A stretch of DNA of 64,000 nt, from positions 1 through 64,000 of the forward strand of contig DNTB01000020.1 of NCBI GenBank assembly GCA_003499525.1, written 5' to 3'. This document shows positions 17,199 through 26,431 of this stretch, piece after piece; position 1 is the first letter of the stretch, and each line of letters begins with the position of its first letter. Below the pieces are notes generated by a model, which was not told the origin of the DNA, did no database searches, and saw only the letters and a list, made by a program, of their open reading frames with translations. The stretch is from Flavobacteriales bacterium. Its GTDB lineage: Bacteria > Bacteroidota > Bacteroidia > Flavobacteriales_G > Salibacteraceae. The position numbers and the translations under genes are program-made.

Positions 17199-18695
17199 TT
17201 ATGCTATAACCTCCGATTGAATGAATGCTATTGCATTGTGTATGTGGACATATAAGACCTCATCCTGATCTCCGATAACCACATGTTCTCGAAATCGGGA
17301 CAGAAACTCTTCCAGTGTTTCAGAAGACTTCAGCGGTCTTCGAAATTCGATTGCTTTTGAAGCCGTGAGTAACTCTATGGCAAGAATCATTTCAACATTC
17401 TTATAGATTTCATCGGCTTGTAATGCAGCGTTGCCACCCATACTGACATGATCTTCCTGCCCGTTCGAAGAGTCAATACTATCAATTGATGCCGGTGATG
17501 CAAGTTGTTTGTTCCTGCTAACCAGTGACGCAGCAGTGTATTGCGGAATCATCAATCCCGAGTTCAATCCTGCATCGGAAATCAGAAATTCGGGTAACCC
17601 TCTTTGACCAGATACCAGTTTATAAGTCCTCCGTTCTGAAATAGCTCCAAGCTCAGCCATTGCCAATTTCAAATAATCAAAACCAAATGCTATGGGCTGA
17701 CCATGAAAGTTGCCCCCTGATATAATTTCACCTTCCTCTTCAAATATTATTGGGTTATCCGTCACGCCATTTATCTCCTTGGATATCAGGCCATTAAAAT
17801 GATCAAGAACATCTCGAACCGCTCCATGAACTTGAGGAATGCATCGAAATGAGTAAGGATCCTGAACATGGGTTTTTGGCCATCTCGCTATTTCGCTACC
17901 GGACAAGTAGCTGGATATTTCTTTTGCAACTTCAATTTGTCCGTCGTGATTACGTACTTCCTGAATTCTTGCAGAGAATGCCTCCGGTCTACCATCAAAG
18001 GCTTCCAGAGAAATGGCTGCTATTCTATTCGCGATTCTGAGCAGTTTGGAAAACCTGTTGGACAGGGATACAGCATAAGCCGTCATGAACTGAGTCCCAT
18101 TGAGTAATGCCAACCCTTCCTTTTCAACCAAAGTTATGGGCTCAATATTCTCTGCTTCTAATGCTCTTTTGGAAGGTTGAATCTCTTCTTTGTAGTGAAC
18201 CTCACCCAATCCTAAAAGGGGTAAGGATAGATGAGCTAATGGTGAAAGATCGCCCGATGCCCCCAGTGAACCCTGTTTGTAAACCACTGGAATTATATCT
18301 CGATTATAGAGCTCTAACATCTTTGAAACGACTTCAAGTCGTATACCCGAATAACCTAAAGATAACGCATTGATTTTCAGCAATATAATCAATCTTGTAG
18401 TTTCCGTATCCACAATATCTCCTACCCCGCAGGCATGAGACTTGACCAGGTTTTCCTGAAGCTTGGAGAGGTCCTCGTTCGAAATGAACTTACGATATAG
18501 TGCTCCAAACCCTGTGTTTATTCCATAAACCGAAGTCGCTGATTCTTGCAAGTGCTTTTCGAGGTATCCTCTGCAAGATTCGATTTTCTGGCGTGCATCA
18601 GGCGCTATTTTCAATGTCAATCTTTTTTTGACTACATCAAATGCCTCAGCAGGTGAGATCGCTTTTTCACCTATATGGAATTCTGAATCTGTCAT
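17199..18695 (-). CDS. hutH: Histidine ammonia-lyase
   Basis: Deaminates L-histidine to urocanate, the first step of histidine breakdown. The 498-residue protein contains the Ala146-Ser147-Gly148 triad in QGSLGASGDLSPLAH that cyclises into the MIO prosthetic group, and the catalytic Tyr57 in YGINTGFG. SGGNFHGQP and VSMGGNAALQ are also typical of HutH; a Tyr ammonia-lyase cannot be wholly excluded but the pattern favours histidine. The start overlaps the hisS stop as ATGA. No other hut gene lies nearby. Confidence 0.93.
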   Translation of the reverse strand: MTDSEFHIGEKAISPAEAFDVVKKRLTLKIAPDARQKIESCRGYLEKHLQESATSVYGINTGFGALYRKFISNEDLSKLQENLVKSHACGVGDIVDTETTRLIILLKINALSLGYSGIRLEVVSKMLELYNRDIIPVVYKQGSLGASGDLSPLAHLSLPLLGLGEVHYKEEIQPSKRALEAENIEPITLVEKEGLALLNGTQFMTAYAVSLSNRFSKLLRIANRIAAISLEAFDGRPEAFSARIQEVRNHDGQIEVAKEISSYLSGSEIARWPKTHVQDPYSFRCIPQVHGAVRDVLDHFNGLISKEINGVTDNPIIFEEEGEIISGGNFHGQPIAFGFDYLKLAMAELGAISERRTYKLVSGQRGLPEFLISDAGLNSGLMIPQYTAASLVSRNKQLASPASIDSIDSSNGQEDHVSMGGNAALQADEIYKNVEMILAIELLTASKAIEFRRPLKSSETLEEFLSRFREHVVIGDQDEVLYVHIHNAIAFIQSEVIA

Positions 18696-20035
18696 TTTTT
18701 AAAGAATGTACTTAGCTCATCGCTCTTCAATTCAAGCTCATCCCCGCTTTGCATATTTCTGATCTTGAGTGTTCCCTCCGAACGTTCTTTAGCACCCATG
18801 AAAACCACAAAATCAAAACCCTTATCGTTGGCGAACTTCATTTGCTTTTTCAATTTGGATTCATCCGGATAGATATCTGCAACGGCATCCGATTCTCGAA
18901 TAAGGCTTGCAGCTCGTATCATCCACTCCGGTTCAGCTCCCAAATTCAAAATCAAAACTGATTTCCGGTTGAAAGGACTTTCAGGCAGTAATCGTTTTAA
19001 ACTGAGCAAGTCATAAATCCTATCTGCACCAAAGGAAATCCCTACACCGGAAACACCGGGTAACCCAAACATTCCTGTTAGATTATCATAACGCCCCCCT
19101 CCAAGTATGCTCGAGCCAAATTCCGGATGAATCGCTTCTATGATAATCCCGGTGTAATAATCTAATCCGCGTGCTAGTTTTAAATCCAACTCAACCTTGA
19201 CCTTGCAGTACTTATCAGCCCAATCTAATATTTGCTCCAATTCGCTACAACCAGCTTCAATCATTTGGTTTGATGGAAGCGTTTGGATACTGTTAATAGA
19301 GGTATTTTGATGAACATACCTGATAAGTACTTCAATTTCCTTCTCTTTCATTCCGGCCTGTGAAAGCTCGTTTTTTACTGCTTCTAATCCAATCTTTTCC
19401 CATTTATCCAATACAATGGTTATTTTCTGAAATGGAACATTGGTTCCAGTTTCTGTGACAATACCTTCCAGTAGCTTTCTATGATTGATTTTGACAATTA
19501 CATCTGAAAGGCCCAAACTGGAAAATGCTTCGCCTGTAATTTGAATCAGTTCAAGTTCATTCAAAATTGAACTACTTCCTATAATGTCTACATCACATTG
19601 AACAAATTCGCGATACCGTCCTTTCTGCGGGCGATCAGCACGCCAAACCGGTTGGATTTGATACCTCTTAAAGGGAAAATGAAGGTCATTTCTATGTTGC
19701 GAAATAAACCTTGCAAAGGGTATGGTCAAATCATAGCGGAGAGCCGCATCTGCTAATGAATTAGTCTCCTTTACCGCAATATCAGATTGGCTGCAGATAG
19801 AAGATAAAGCACGACTTAACCGATCTCCTCTGTTTAGAACCTTGAAAATCAAGCGATCTCCTTCTTCTCCGTACTTTCCGAGAAGCGTATCAATCTTCTC
19901 CATAGAAGGCGTTTCTATAGGTAGAAAAGCATGTCGTTGGAAGAGTTCTTCCAACAAATTCAGCAGGAATTTCCTCCCGCTCATTTGATCTGGAAGAAAA
20001 TCTCTTGTTCCCTTGGGAACTGAGGTACTACTCAT
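18692..20035 (-). CDS. hisS: Histidyl-tRNA synthetase
   Basis: Class II synthetase that charges tRNA-His. From the ATG at 20035 the protein has 447 residues. It shows KGTRDFLP near the N-terminus, motif 2 around ADRPQKGRYREFVQCDVDI, the histidine A loop LARGLDYYTGIIIEA, and motif 3 with GGGRYDNL, then an anticodon-binding domain. A TTG at 20053 would extend it but overlaps a near-consensus -7 box (CATCTTTG, minus strand of 20051-20058). Overlaps hutH by 4 bases, so synthesis and breakdown use of histidine are in one transcript. Confidence 0.95.
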   Translation of the reverse strand: MSSTSVPKGTRDFLPDQMSGRKFLLNLLEELFQRHAFLPIETPSMEKIDTLLGKYGEEGDRLIFKVLNRGDRLSRALSSICSQSDIAVKETNSLADAALRYDLTIPFARFISQHRNDLHFPFKRYQIQPVWRADRPQKGRYREFVQCDVDIIGSSSILNELELIQITGEAFSSLGLSDVIVKINHRKLLEGIVTETGTNVPFQKITIVLDKWEKIGLEAVKNELSQAGMKEKEIEVLIRYVHQNTSINSIQTLPSNQMIEAGCSELEQILDWADKYCKVKVELDLKLARGLDYYTGIIIEAIHPEFGSSILGGGRYDNLTGMFGLPGVSGVGISFGADRIYDLLSLKRLLPESPFNRKSVLILNLGAEPEWMIRAASLIRESDAVADIYPDESKLKKQMKFANDKGFDFVVFMGAKERSEGTLKIRNMQSGDELELKSDELSTFFKK

Positions 20036-20321
20036 CAGAAATAATTTTGGCAAAGATGTACATCCCGGCCAATATTTTCCTTATTCTAGGAAAGGGTTTC
20101 AGTTCTTGAAAACCAAAAATTCTCCGGACTGTTTTGTGCAAAGCACATCCAATGAGCTAGAGAATTTCAAAACGTTATCAATTACTTTTTGGCTGGGAGT
20201 AACTCTTGTGGATTTATGAAAAGAAGTAGAGTAAGAAGAATTGGGTAAAGATTGTTTCATACGCAAATTTGTGTTACATCTGATCTGTAACGCGGCGAAT
20301 GATCGTCTTATTATATTGAAC
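20036..20321. other. Intergenic region between sigma factor and hisS
   Basis: 286 bases without a convincing gene. It holds a near-consensus -7 box for hisS (minus strand, 20051-20058). A short plus-strand reading frame overlaps the start of hisS but has no supporting features. I see no strong hairpin or repeat here. Confidence 0.6.
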
Positions 20322-20909
20322 TCAGAATTTCTTCAAATCTAAATTTTCTTCACCCATCCTTTTTCGGATATTAATTAAAGCATATCGCATTCTGCCCAAT
20401 GCGGTGTTAATGCTGACACCAGTTTCTTCAGCAATATCTTTGAAGCTCATTTCATTATACAAGCGCATAACCAAAACCGTTTTCTGTTCTATTGGTAAGA
20501 GATCAATCAAACTACGAACATCGGTATATATCTGATTTTCAACCATTTCATCATAGATGCTCTGGTCATCTCTGGGAATGAAATCAAAGATGTTGAAGTC
20601 CTCTCCCCCATCAACAGTCTGCATTCTTTTTCGCTTTCGGAAATAATCAATGACCAAATTTCGGCTGATTCTGAGAATCCAGGGTAAAAACTTCCCTTCC
20701 TCATTATATCTGCCCCGCTTTAAGGTTACCACGACCTTGTAGAAAACCTCCTGAAAGATGTCCTCGGCTACTTGTCTGTCCTGTACTTTGGAAATAATAA
20801 ATCCAAATATTCTGTCTTTGTATCGATCGATTAAAAACTCTAAAGATGTTTCATGTCCTGAAACATAACTTCGTATAAGCTCTTGATCACTGGATAGTTT
20901 GGTGCTCAT
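20322..20909 (-). CDS. ECF-type RNA polymerase sigma factor
   Basis: A 195-residue sigma-70 family factor. Region 2 (about residues 22-95) has YKDRIFGFIISKVQDRQVAEDI followed by FQEVFYKVV and a FLPWILRISRNLVIDYFRKRKR -10 recognition segment; region 4 (about 130-185) has LPIEQKTVLVMRLYNEMSF, DIAEETGVSINTALGRMRYA. No anti-sigma gene is next to it, unlike most extracytoplasmic-function systems, so its control is unclear. The ATG is preceded directly by one arm of an inverted repeat (20910-20959). Transcribed divergently from uvrA. Confidence 0.93.
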   Translation of the reverse strand: MSTKLSSDQELIRSYVSGHETSLEFLIDRYKDRIFGFIISKVQDRQVAEDIFQEVFYKVVVTLKRGRYNEEGKFLPWILRISRNLVIDYFRKRKRMQTVDGGEDFNIFDFIPRDDQSIYDEMVENQIYTDVRSLIDLLPIEQKTVLVMRLYNEMSFKDIAEETGVSINTALGRMRYALINIRKRMGEENLDLKKF

Positions 20910-20959
20910 AATATCTACCTTATCCTTGATTGGAATTAGAAATTGTCAGGGTAGATATT
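20910..20959 (-). repeat. Inverted repeat in the sigma-factor leader
   Basis: AATATCTACC (20910-20919) and GGTAGATATT (20950-20959) are perfect 10-base inverted copies separated by 30 bases. In the sigma-factor message the downstream arm touches the ATG, so pairing of the arms could hide the start codon; at the DNA level it could be an operator. Confidence 0.75.
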
Positions 20960-21045
20960 TTCTATAAGCGCTTTTTTTGAATTGAACGAAACGCTAAAGT
21001 CATAAAAAAATAAACATCGAACAAATTTTTGTGTTTTTAGTAGGC

Positions 21046-21053
21046 TAATTTTG
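21046..21053 (+). promoter_or_regulatory. -7 box of uvrA
   Basis: TAATTTTG matches TAnnTTTG exactly and ends 33 bases before the ATG at 21087. It contains the TTG at 21051 that could otherwise be mistaken for the uvrA start. Confidence 0.5.
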
Positions 21054-21086
21054 CCGGTCGAATCGATTGGGGCCAAATCAACTTAT

Positions 21087-23906
21087 ATGAAGAATTACAG
21101 GGAAGAAAACATCAATATCAGGGGCGCCCGAATGCACAACCTCAAGAATATTGACGTTGAAATTCCAAGAAACAAGCTCGTTGTCATTACGGGGGTTTCA
21201 GGATCAGGAAAATCAACTCTGGCCTTTGACACACTCTATGCAGAGGGTCAGAGGAGATATGTGGAAAGCTTGTCGTCCTATGCCCGCCAGTTCATGGGGA
21301 AACTGGATAAGCCTCAAGTTGACGACATTGAAGGCATATCTCCTGCCATAGCTATCCAGCAAAAAGTCAATACCCGAAATCCAAGGTCAACTGTTGGTAC
21401 AACTACTGAAATCTATGATTATCTCAAACTGCTCTATGCAAGAATTGGTAATACGTATTCTCCTATTTCTGGTGAAAAGGTAAAGCGGGATCACACAAAT
21501 GACGTAGTTGACCACATTCTTTCCATGGAAACAGGATTGCGATTTACCATTTCCTTCCCTTTAGTTCTTAAGTCAAGAAGTGTCAATGAAGCTCTGGAAC
21601 TTCTTAAAAAACAAGGGTTTAACCGAGCAATACTGAATGAAAACATACTTGATATCGAAGATGAGAAACTGTCAAATGCATTGTCGACAGAAATTAAAAT
21701 TGTAGTAGACCGCCTCAAAACTGATTCTGAATTAGTAGAAAGTAGAAGTCGATTGTCGGATAGCGTTCAAACCGCAATGTTTGAAGGGCACGGAGAATGT
21801 ATTATTTCGACCTGGGCCGATGAGGTTTCACATGTGACTTTTAACAATCGTTTTGAACGTGACGGAATGGAATTTGAAAAACCATCAGTTCATTTTTTCA
21901 CGTTCAATAATCCGATGGGTGCGTGCCGCACCTGCGAGGGGTTTGGCAGTGTTATTGGCATAGATCCTGAACTCGTCATTCCGAATACACAGCTGTCCGT
22001 TTACGAAGATGGAATTGTCTGTTGGAAAGGTGAGAAGATGAGCAAATGGAAGGACGAACTCATCATGAATGCTCACCACTTTGATTTCCCCATTCACCGG
22101 CCCATTCGAGAGCTAACCCCAGAACAAAGAGAGTTACTTTGGACTGGTAACAAGTATTTCAAAGGGCTTGATCGGTTTTTCCGCTATCTCGAGGAGAAGT
22201 CCTATAAAATTCAGTTCAGGGTCATGTTATCGCGGTATCGGGGTAAAACTGTTTGTCCAGAATGCCAGGGAACCCGGCTAAGGAAGGATGCTTCTTATGT
22301 AAAAATTGCCGGAAAATCCATTCAGGAGTTGGTTTTAATGTCTATTAAAAAACTCAAAATATGGTTTGACGTTCTTGATGAGCATATCGATGAACACGAC
22401 AAAAAAGTGACCAAACGATTACTTATTGAAATCCGCAATCGTTTGGACTACCTCTCGAAAGTAGGTTTAGAATACCTGACGCTCAACCGGCTGTCAAACT
22501 CTCTGTCAGGTGGGGAAACACAAAGGATCAATTTGGCGACCATGCTCGGGAGTAGCCTGGTAGGTTCAATGTACATTCTGGATGAGCCCAGCATTGGGCT
22601 TCACCCCCGAGACACTCTGAGGTTGTTGGAGGTGCTCAAAGGCCTAAGGGATATTGGAAATACCGTAATTGTTGTGGAGCATGAGGAAGAAGTAATGCTC
22701 AACGCAGATTATATTATTGACTTGGGGCCAGGGGCGGGAACCCACGGAGGAGAAGTAGTTTTTGCCGGATCAAGTGCCGCTATAGTAGAAGATCAAAACA
22801 GCCTGACAACAAAATATTTAAACGGAGATCTATCAGTAAGAATACCTTCAAAAAGAAGGAAATGGCAAAAAAGTATAAACCTGAAAGGTGTCCAAATGCA
22901 TAACCTGAAATCTGTGGATGTTGCTATTCCGTTAGGCGTGATTTCAGTAGTTACAGGAGTGTCAGGTTCTGGTAAGTCTTCTCTGGTACGTGATGTTTTC
23001 TATCAGGCTATGCTCAAACACATTAACGGACATGATTACATCAGCGGGCCTTTTGATGAAATAAGTGGCAATCTGAATTCAATACAGAATATTGAATTTG
23101 TAGATCAAAATCCGATTGGTAAGTCATCCCGCTCTAATCCTGTTACTTATGTGAAAGCCTACGATGAAATACGCTCTCTTTTTTCAAAACAACAGCTTTC
23201 AAAAGTTAGGGGTTACAAACCGTCACACTTTTCCTTTAATGTAGAAGGAGGGCGGTGTGAAAACTGCAAGGGGGAAGGAACCATTACCGTTGAAATGCAG
23301 TTCATGGCCGACGTACAGCTCGTTTGTGATGTATGCAATGGGCAACGTTTCATGAGTGAAATTCTTGAAATTAAATATCGTGGGCATACTATTTCAGACA
23401 TATTGAGGCTAACCATTGACGAGGCCATGATTTTTTTTGGCAAGGATAAAACCACGCAGGCTCAAAAAGTTGTAGAACGGATAAGGCCGTTACAAGAAGT
23501 TGGGCTCGGTTATATTCAGTTAGGCCAGTCATCTTCAACTTTAAGTGGTGGCGAAGCGCAGCGAATCAAATTAGCTTCCTTTCTGAGCCTCGGTAATCAA
23601 GCCAAAACCACTTTGTTTATGTTTGATGAACCCACGACAGGGTTACATTTTGAAGATATTAGTAAACTTCTGACGTCTTTCAATGCTTTAGTTGAAAAAG
23701 GCCATTCAATTCTCATCATTGAGCACAATATGGATATCATCAAAACGGCAGATTGGGTTATTGATTTGGGCCCTGAAGGGGGCGAGGAAGGTGGAAAAAT
23801 TCTCTTTGAAGGTGTACCAGAGGACTTGATCAAAAATGAGCAAAGCTATACTGGTAAATACTTAAAGGCTAAACTATTACGTTACGAAAGATCACCATCA
23901 AACTGA
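21087..23906 (+). CDS. uvrA: Excinuclease ABC subunit A
   Basis: Damage-recognition ATPase of nucleotide excision repair; works as a dimer with UvrB. The 939-residue protein has two ABC modules: Walker A GVSGSGKST near residue 35 and again in the second half, signatures SLSGGETQRINLA and LSGGEAQRIKLA, and zinc modules with CRTCEGFG, CPECQGTR and the CENCKGEG to CDVCNGQR pair. Length is normal. The start is taken at ATG 21087; a TTG 12 codons earlier lies in the promoter box. Its end overlaps the convergent exporter gene by 25 bases. Confidence 0.96.
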   Translation: MKNYREENINIRGARMHNLKNIDVEIPRNKLVVITGVSGSGKSTLAFDTLYAEGQRRYVESLSSYARQFMGKLDKPQVDDIEGISPAIAIQQKVNTRNPRSTVGTTTEIYDYLKLLYARIGNTYSPISGEKVKRDHTNDVVDHILSMETGLRFTISFPLVLKSRSVNEALELLKKQGFNRAILNENILDIEDEKLSNALSTEIKIVVDRLKTDSELVESRSRLSDSVQTAMFEGHGECIISTWADEVSHVTFNNRFERDGMEFEKPSVHFFTFNNPMGACRTCEGFGSVIGIDPELVIPNTQLSVYEDGIVCWKGEKMSKWKDELIMNAHHFDFPIHRPIRELTPEQRELLWTGNKYFKGLDRFFRYLEEKSYKIQFRVMLSRYRGKTVCPECQGTRLRKDASYVKIAGKSIQELVLMSIKKLKIWFDVLDEHIDEHDKKVTKRLLIEIRNRLDYLSKVGLEYLTLNRLSNSLSGGETQRINLATMLGSSLVGSMYILDEPSIGLHPRDTLRLLEVLKGLRDIGNTVIVVEHEEEVMLNADYIIDLGPGAGTHGGEVVFAGSSAAIVEDQNSLTTKYLNGDLSVRIPSKRRKWQKSINLKGVQMHNLKSVDVAIPLGVISVVTGVSGSGKSSLVRDVFYQAMLKHINGHDYISGPFDEISGNLNSIQNIEFVDQNPIGKSSRSNPVTYVKAYDEIRSLFSKQQLSKVRGYKPSHFSFNVEGGRCENCKGEGTITVEMQFMADVQLVCDVCNGQRFMSEILEIKYRGHTISDILRLTIDEAMIFFGKDKTTQAQKVVERIRPLQEVGLGYIQLGQSSSTLSGGEAQRIKLASFLSLGNQAKTTLFMFDEPTTGLHFEDISKLLTSFNALVEKGHSILIIEHNMDIIKTADWVIDLGPEGGEEGGKILFEGVPEDLIKNEQSYTGKYLKAKLLRYERSPSN

Positions 23907-25642
23907 AGCTCAAAGAGCTTTTGATAGGCCCCTTCAAGTTTGATAAGCTCAGAATGCGACCCTTCTTCGATAATCTCACCTTTGTCCAGTACAATGATTT
24001 TATCTGCTTTTTTTACCGTTGCCAATCTATGGGCAATAATCAAGGCTGTTCGATTTTCAGTCAAAACGTCTATGGCTTGCTGGATAAGCCTTTCTGTTTC
24101 ACTGTCAATGGAAGAGGTCGCTTCATCAAGTATCAATACCGATGGGTTGTAGACGTAAGCTCGAATAAAAGCAATCAATTGTCGCTGACCGGACGAGAGC
24201 ATTCCGCCGCGTTCACCGACATTAAAGTCATAACCTCCGGGTAAACGATTAATGAATTTATCAGCGCCTACCTTCTTTGCAGCATTCCGAACCGTTTCCA
24301 GCGTAATTGATGCATCGCCTAGTGTGATATTATTGAAAATGGTATCTGAAAAAAGAAATACGTCCTGCAACACAATTCCTATAGCTGTGCGCAAATCAGT
24401 CCTTTGGTAAGAGCGAATATCGGCATTGTCGATGCTAATCTGTCCTTTCTGAAATTCATAAAACCTGCCTATCAAATTGATTATCGTCGTTTTTCCCGCA
24501 CCTGTCGATCCCACAAAAGCGATGGTCGAACCTGCTTCAACATTGAAATTGATGTTCTTCAAAATCCAATCCTCATTACTGTAGGCAAACCAAACATCCT
24601 TAAAATTTATTTCCCCTTTTAGCCGTGAGATTCTTGTTGCTCCATATTGCTTGATGTTTTCGTCTTTGTCGATCAGTTTAAATACTCTTTCGCTAGAGAC
24701 CATACCCATTTGTAGAATATTAAACCGGTCAGCTAATTGCCTTATAGGTCTGTAAAGCATATAGATGTACAATATAAATGCCATTAAACTCCCTACTGTT
24801 GTGTGTTCTTTCAGGACTTCGCCAGCACCCCACCAGACGAGCAGTGCTATGGATACTGCACTCAGAATTTCAACAACCGGAAAGAATATAGAATTGGCCC
24901 AGACCGTTCTGATGTGTGCATCTCTATGCCGTTTATTGATGTCCGTAAACCTCTTGTATTCTCTCCTTTCCTTGGCAAAAGCCTTTACTATGATCATACC
25001 GGTAAGATGTTCCTGGACAAATGTATTGAGCTCTGCAACCGCTGTGCGTACGTCCTGAAATGCTCTCTTGATGTAATTCTTAAAAATATTGGTTGCAACA
25101 AGTAAAACCGGTACAGGAGCCATGCTGAAAAGAGCGAGCTTCCAATCGGTCACAAACATAAAAATGATGACTACAATCAATTTCAGGATATCACCGATAA
25201 TAATCAGCACACCCTGTGAAAAGATATCTGCGATCGTTTCGATATCCGAAATTACCCTGGTAACCAAGGTCCCTAAAGGGGTTTGATCAATAAAACGCAG
25301 TCTGAATCCGGTAATCTTTTGGAATACCTGAACTCGTATATCCCTTATCACCGACTGTCCAATCCAGTTGGCCAAATACGCTTGCAAAAACTGAAAGATT
25401 GCCTCCAGTATCAACAAAATGATCATGAGGATGGTGATGCGGAAGAGATTGGATGGGTCTGGAATTACAATGAAATTATCAACGGCATATTGAATTAGTA
25501 GGGGGCGTATCGGGGACAATACTGCCAGCACTATTGTGAGAACCGATGTTAAGATGAAAACGGTCCGGTAAGGTCCGACATACCTCATTACCCTTTTGAA
25601 AAGGGATAGATCAAACGCTTTACCTGAAATGGATGATGCCAT
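23882..25642 (-). CDS. ABC exporter half-transporter (MsbA/LmrA-like)
   Basis: A 586-residue exporter with an N-terminal six-helix domain (about 1-325) and an ATPase domain. Walker A is GSTGAGKTTIINL, the signature is MLSSGQRQLIAFIRA (LSSGQ rather than LSGGQ), Walker B is SVLILDEATSSIDSETE with the catalytic Glu, and the switch is IAHRLATV. The SSGQ form is common in one branch of bacterial exporters. Substrate unknown. It is the last gene of the five-gene minus operon starting at 29656, 33 bases after truA. Confidence 0.9.
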   Translation of the reverse strand: MASSISGKAFDLSLFKRVMRYVGPYRTVFILTSVLTIVLAVLSPIRPLLIQYAVDNFIVIPDPSNLFRITILMIILLILEAIFQFLQAYLANWIGQSVIRDIRVQVFQKITGFRLRFIDQTPLGTLVTRVISDIETIADIFSQGVLIIIGDILKLIVVIIFMFVTDWKLALFSMAPVPVLLVATNIFKNYIKRAFQDVRTAVAELNTFVQEHLTGMIIVKAFAKERREYKRFTDINKRHRDAHIRTVWANSIFFPVVEILSAVSIALLVWWGAGEVLKEHTTVGSLMAFILYIYMLYRPIRQLADRFNILQMGMVSSERVFKLIDKDENIKQYGATRISRLKGEINFKDVWFAYSNEDWILKNINFNVEAGSTIAFVGSTGAGKTTIINLIGRFYEFQKGQISIDNADIRSYQRTDLRTAIGIVLQDVFLFSDTIFNNITLGDASITLETVRNAAKKVGADKFINRLPGGYDFNVGERGGMLSSGQRQLIAFIRAYVYNPSVLILDEATSSIDSETERLIQQAIDVLTENRTALIIAHRLATVKKADKIIVLDKGEIIEEGSHSELIKLEGAYQKLFELQFDGDLS

Positions 25643-25675
25643 AGAACGAAAGTAACGAGGCGCCCGGTATAATGT

Positions 25676-26431
25676 TTATTCCTGGATACCTTTCTGTATA
25701 AAAGGATACTCCACCTTATGCAGAAAAAGACCTTCAGCTGGTGCCGAGTATCCGGCCTTAGACCGATCCTTCTCAATCAACAAACCATTTATACTCTTAG
25801 CAGGAACTCTCTGCTTTCCAATTTCAACCATGGTTCCTACCAATGCACGAACCATATTTCTCAAAAAACGATCCGCCGAAATCTCGTACATGTATCCGTT
25901 TAGAGTTGGTTTCCAAAATGACGCGAAGACCTGACACCAATCCGTTTCAGTAGGAGTACCCATTTTTTTGAAACTTGTAAATTCATGCCGTCCGGTAATA
26001 AAACCTGCAGCCTCTTTCATTGCATCAATGCTAAGGTCTTGCCGCAGATGCCAATATAATCCATTTGAAAAAGGATCTTTTAATGTTTTGATGAAATAGC
26101 GATAAGTCCTTCTGGTGGCAGAGAATCGAGCGTGATCTTCAAGGTCAACTTCAAAAATATTGTAAATCGCTATGGATCGCGGCAGCATCAAGTTTAGCTT
26201 ATGTTGCATCAAACCTGTATCAACTCTTTCGTCTACTTCAAAATGGGCATAGAATTCAGTAGCATGCACTCCTGTATCCGTACGTCCACATCCTGTAAGT
26301 CCCAATTCTCTGCCAAGGATTTTTTGAATTTGAATCTCAATTGCTTGCTGAACGCTGGTAGCATTACTCTGTTTTTGCCAGCCATGGAATGACGTTCCTT
26401 TATAAGCAAGCTTGATGAAATAACGGTGCAT
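25676..26431 (-). CDS. truA: tRNA pseudouridine(38-40) synthase
   Basis: Isomerises uridines 38-40 in the anticodon stem of tRNAs. The 251-residue protein has the motif CGRTDTGVHA with catalytic Asp52, FHGWQKQ near the N-terminus and DRFLRNMVRALVGTMVEIG near the C-terminus. Normal length. Its ATG shares one base with the upstream OmpA-family stop codon (TGATG), a sign of translational coupling. Confidence 0.95.
   Translation of the reverse strand: MHRYFIKLAYKGTSFHGWQKQSNATSVQQAIEIQIQKILGRELGLTGCGRTDTGVHATEFYAHFEVDERVDTGLMQHKLNLMLPRSIAIYNIFEVDLEDHARFSATRRTYRYFIKTLKDPFSNGLYWHLRQDLSIDAMKEAAGFITGRHEFTSFKKMGTPTETDWCQVFASFWKPTLNGYMYEISADRFLRNMVRALVGTMVEIGKQRVPAKSINGLLIEKDRSKAGYSAPAEGLFLHKVEYPFIQKGIQE

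Noticed and set aside
20013..20219. Short plus-strand frame over the hisS start and adjacent gap
   Set aside because: Overlaps the hisS N-terminus, and has no family or export features.
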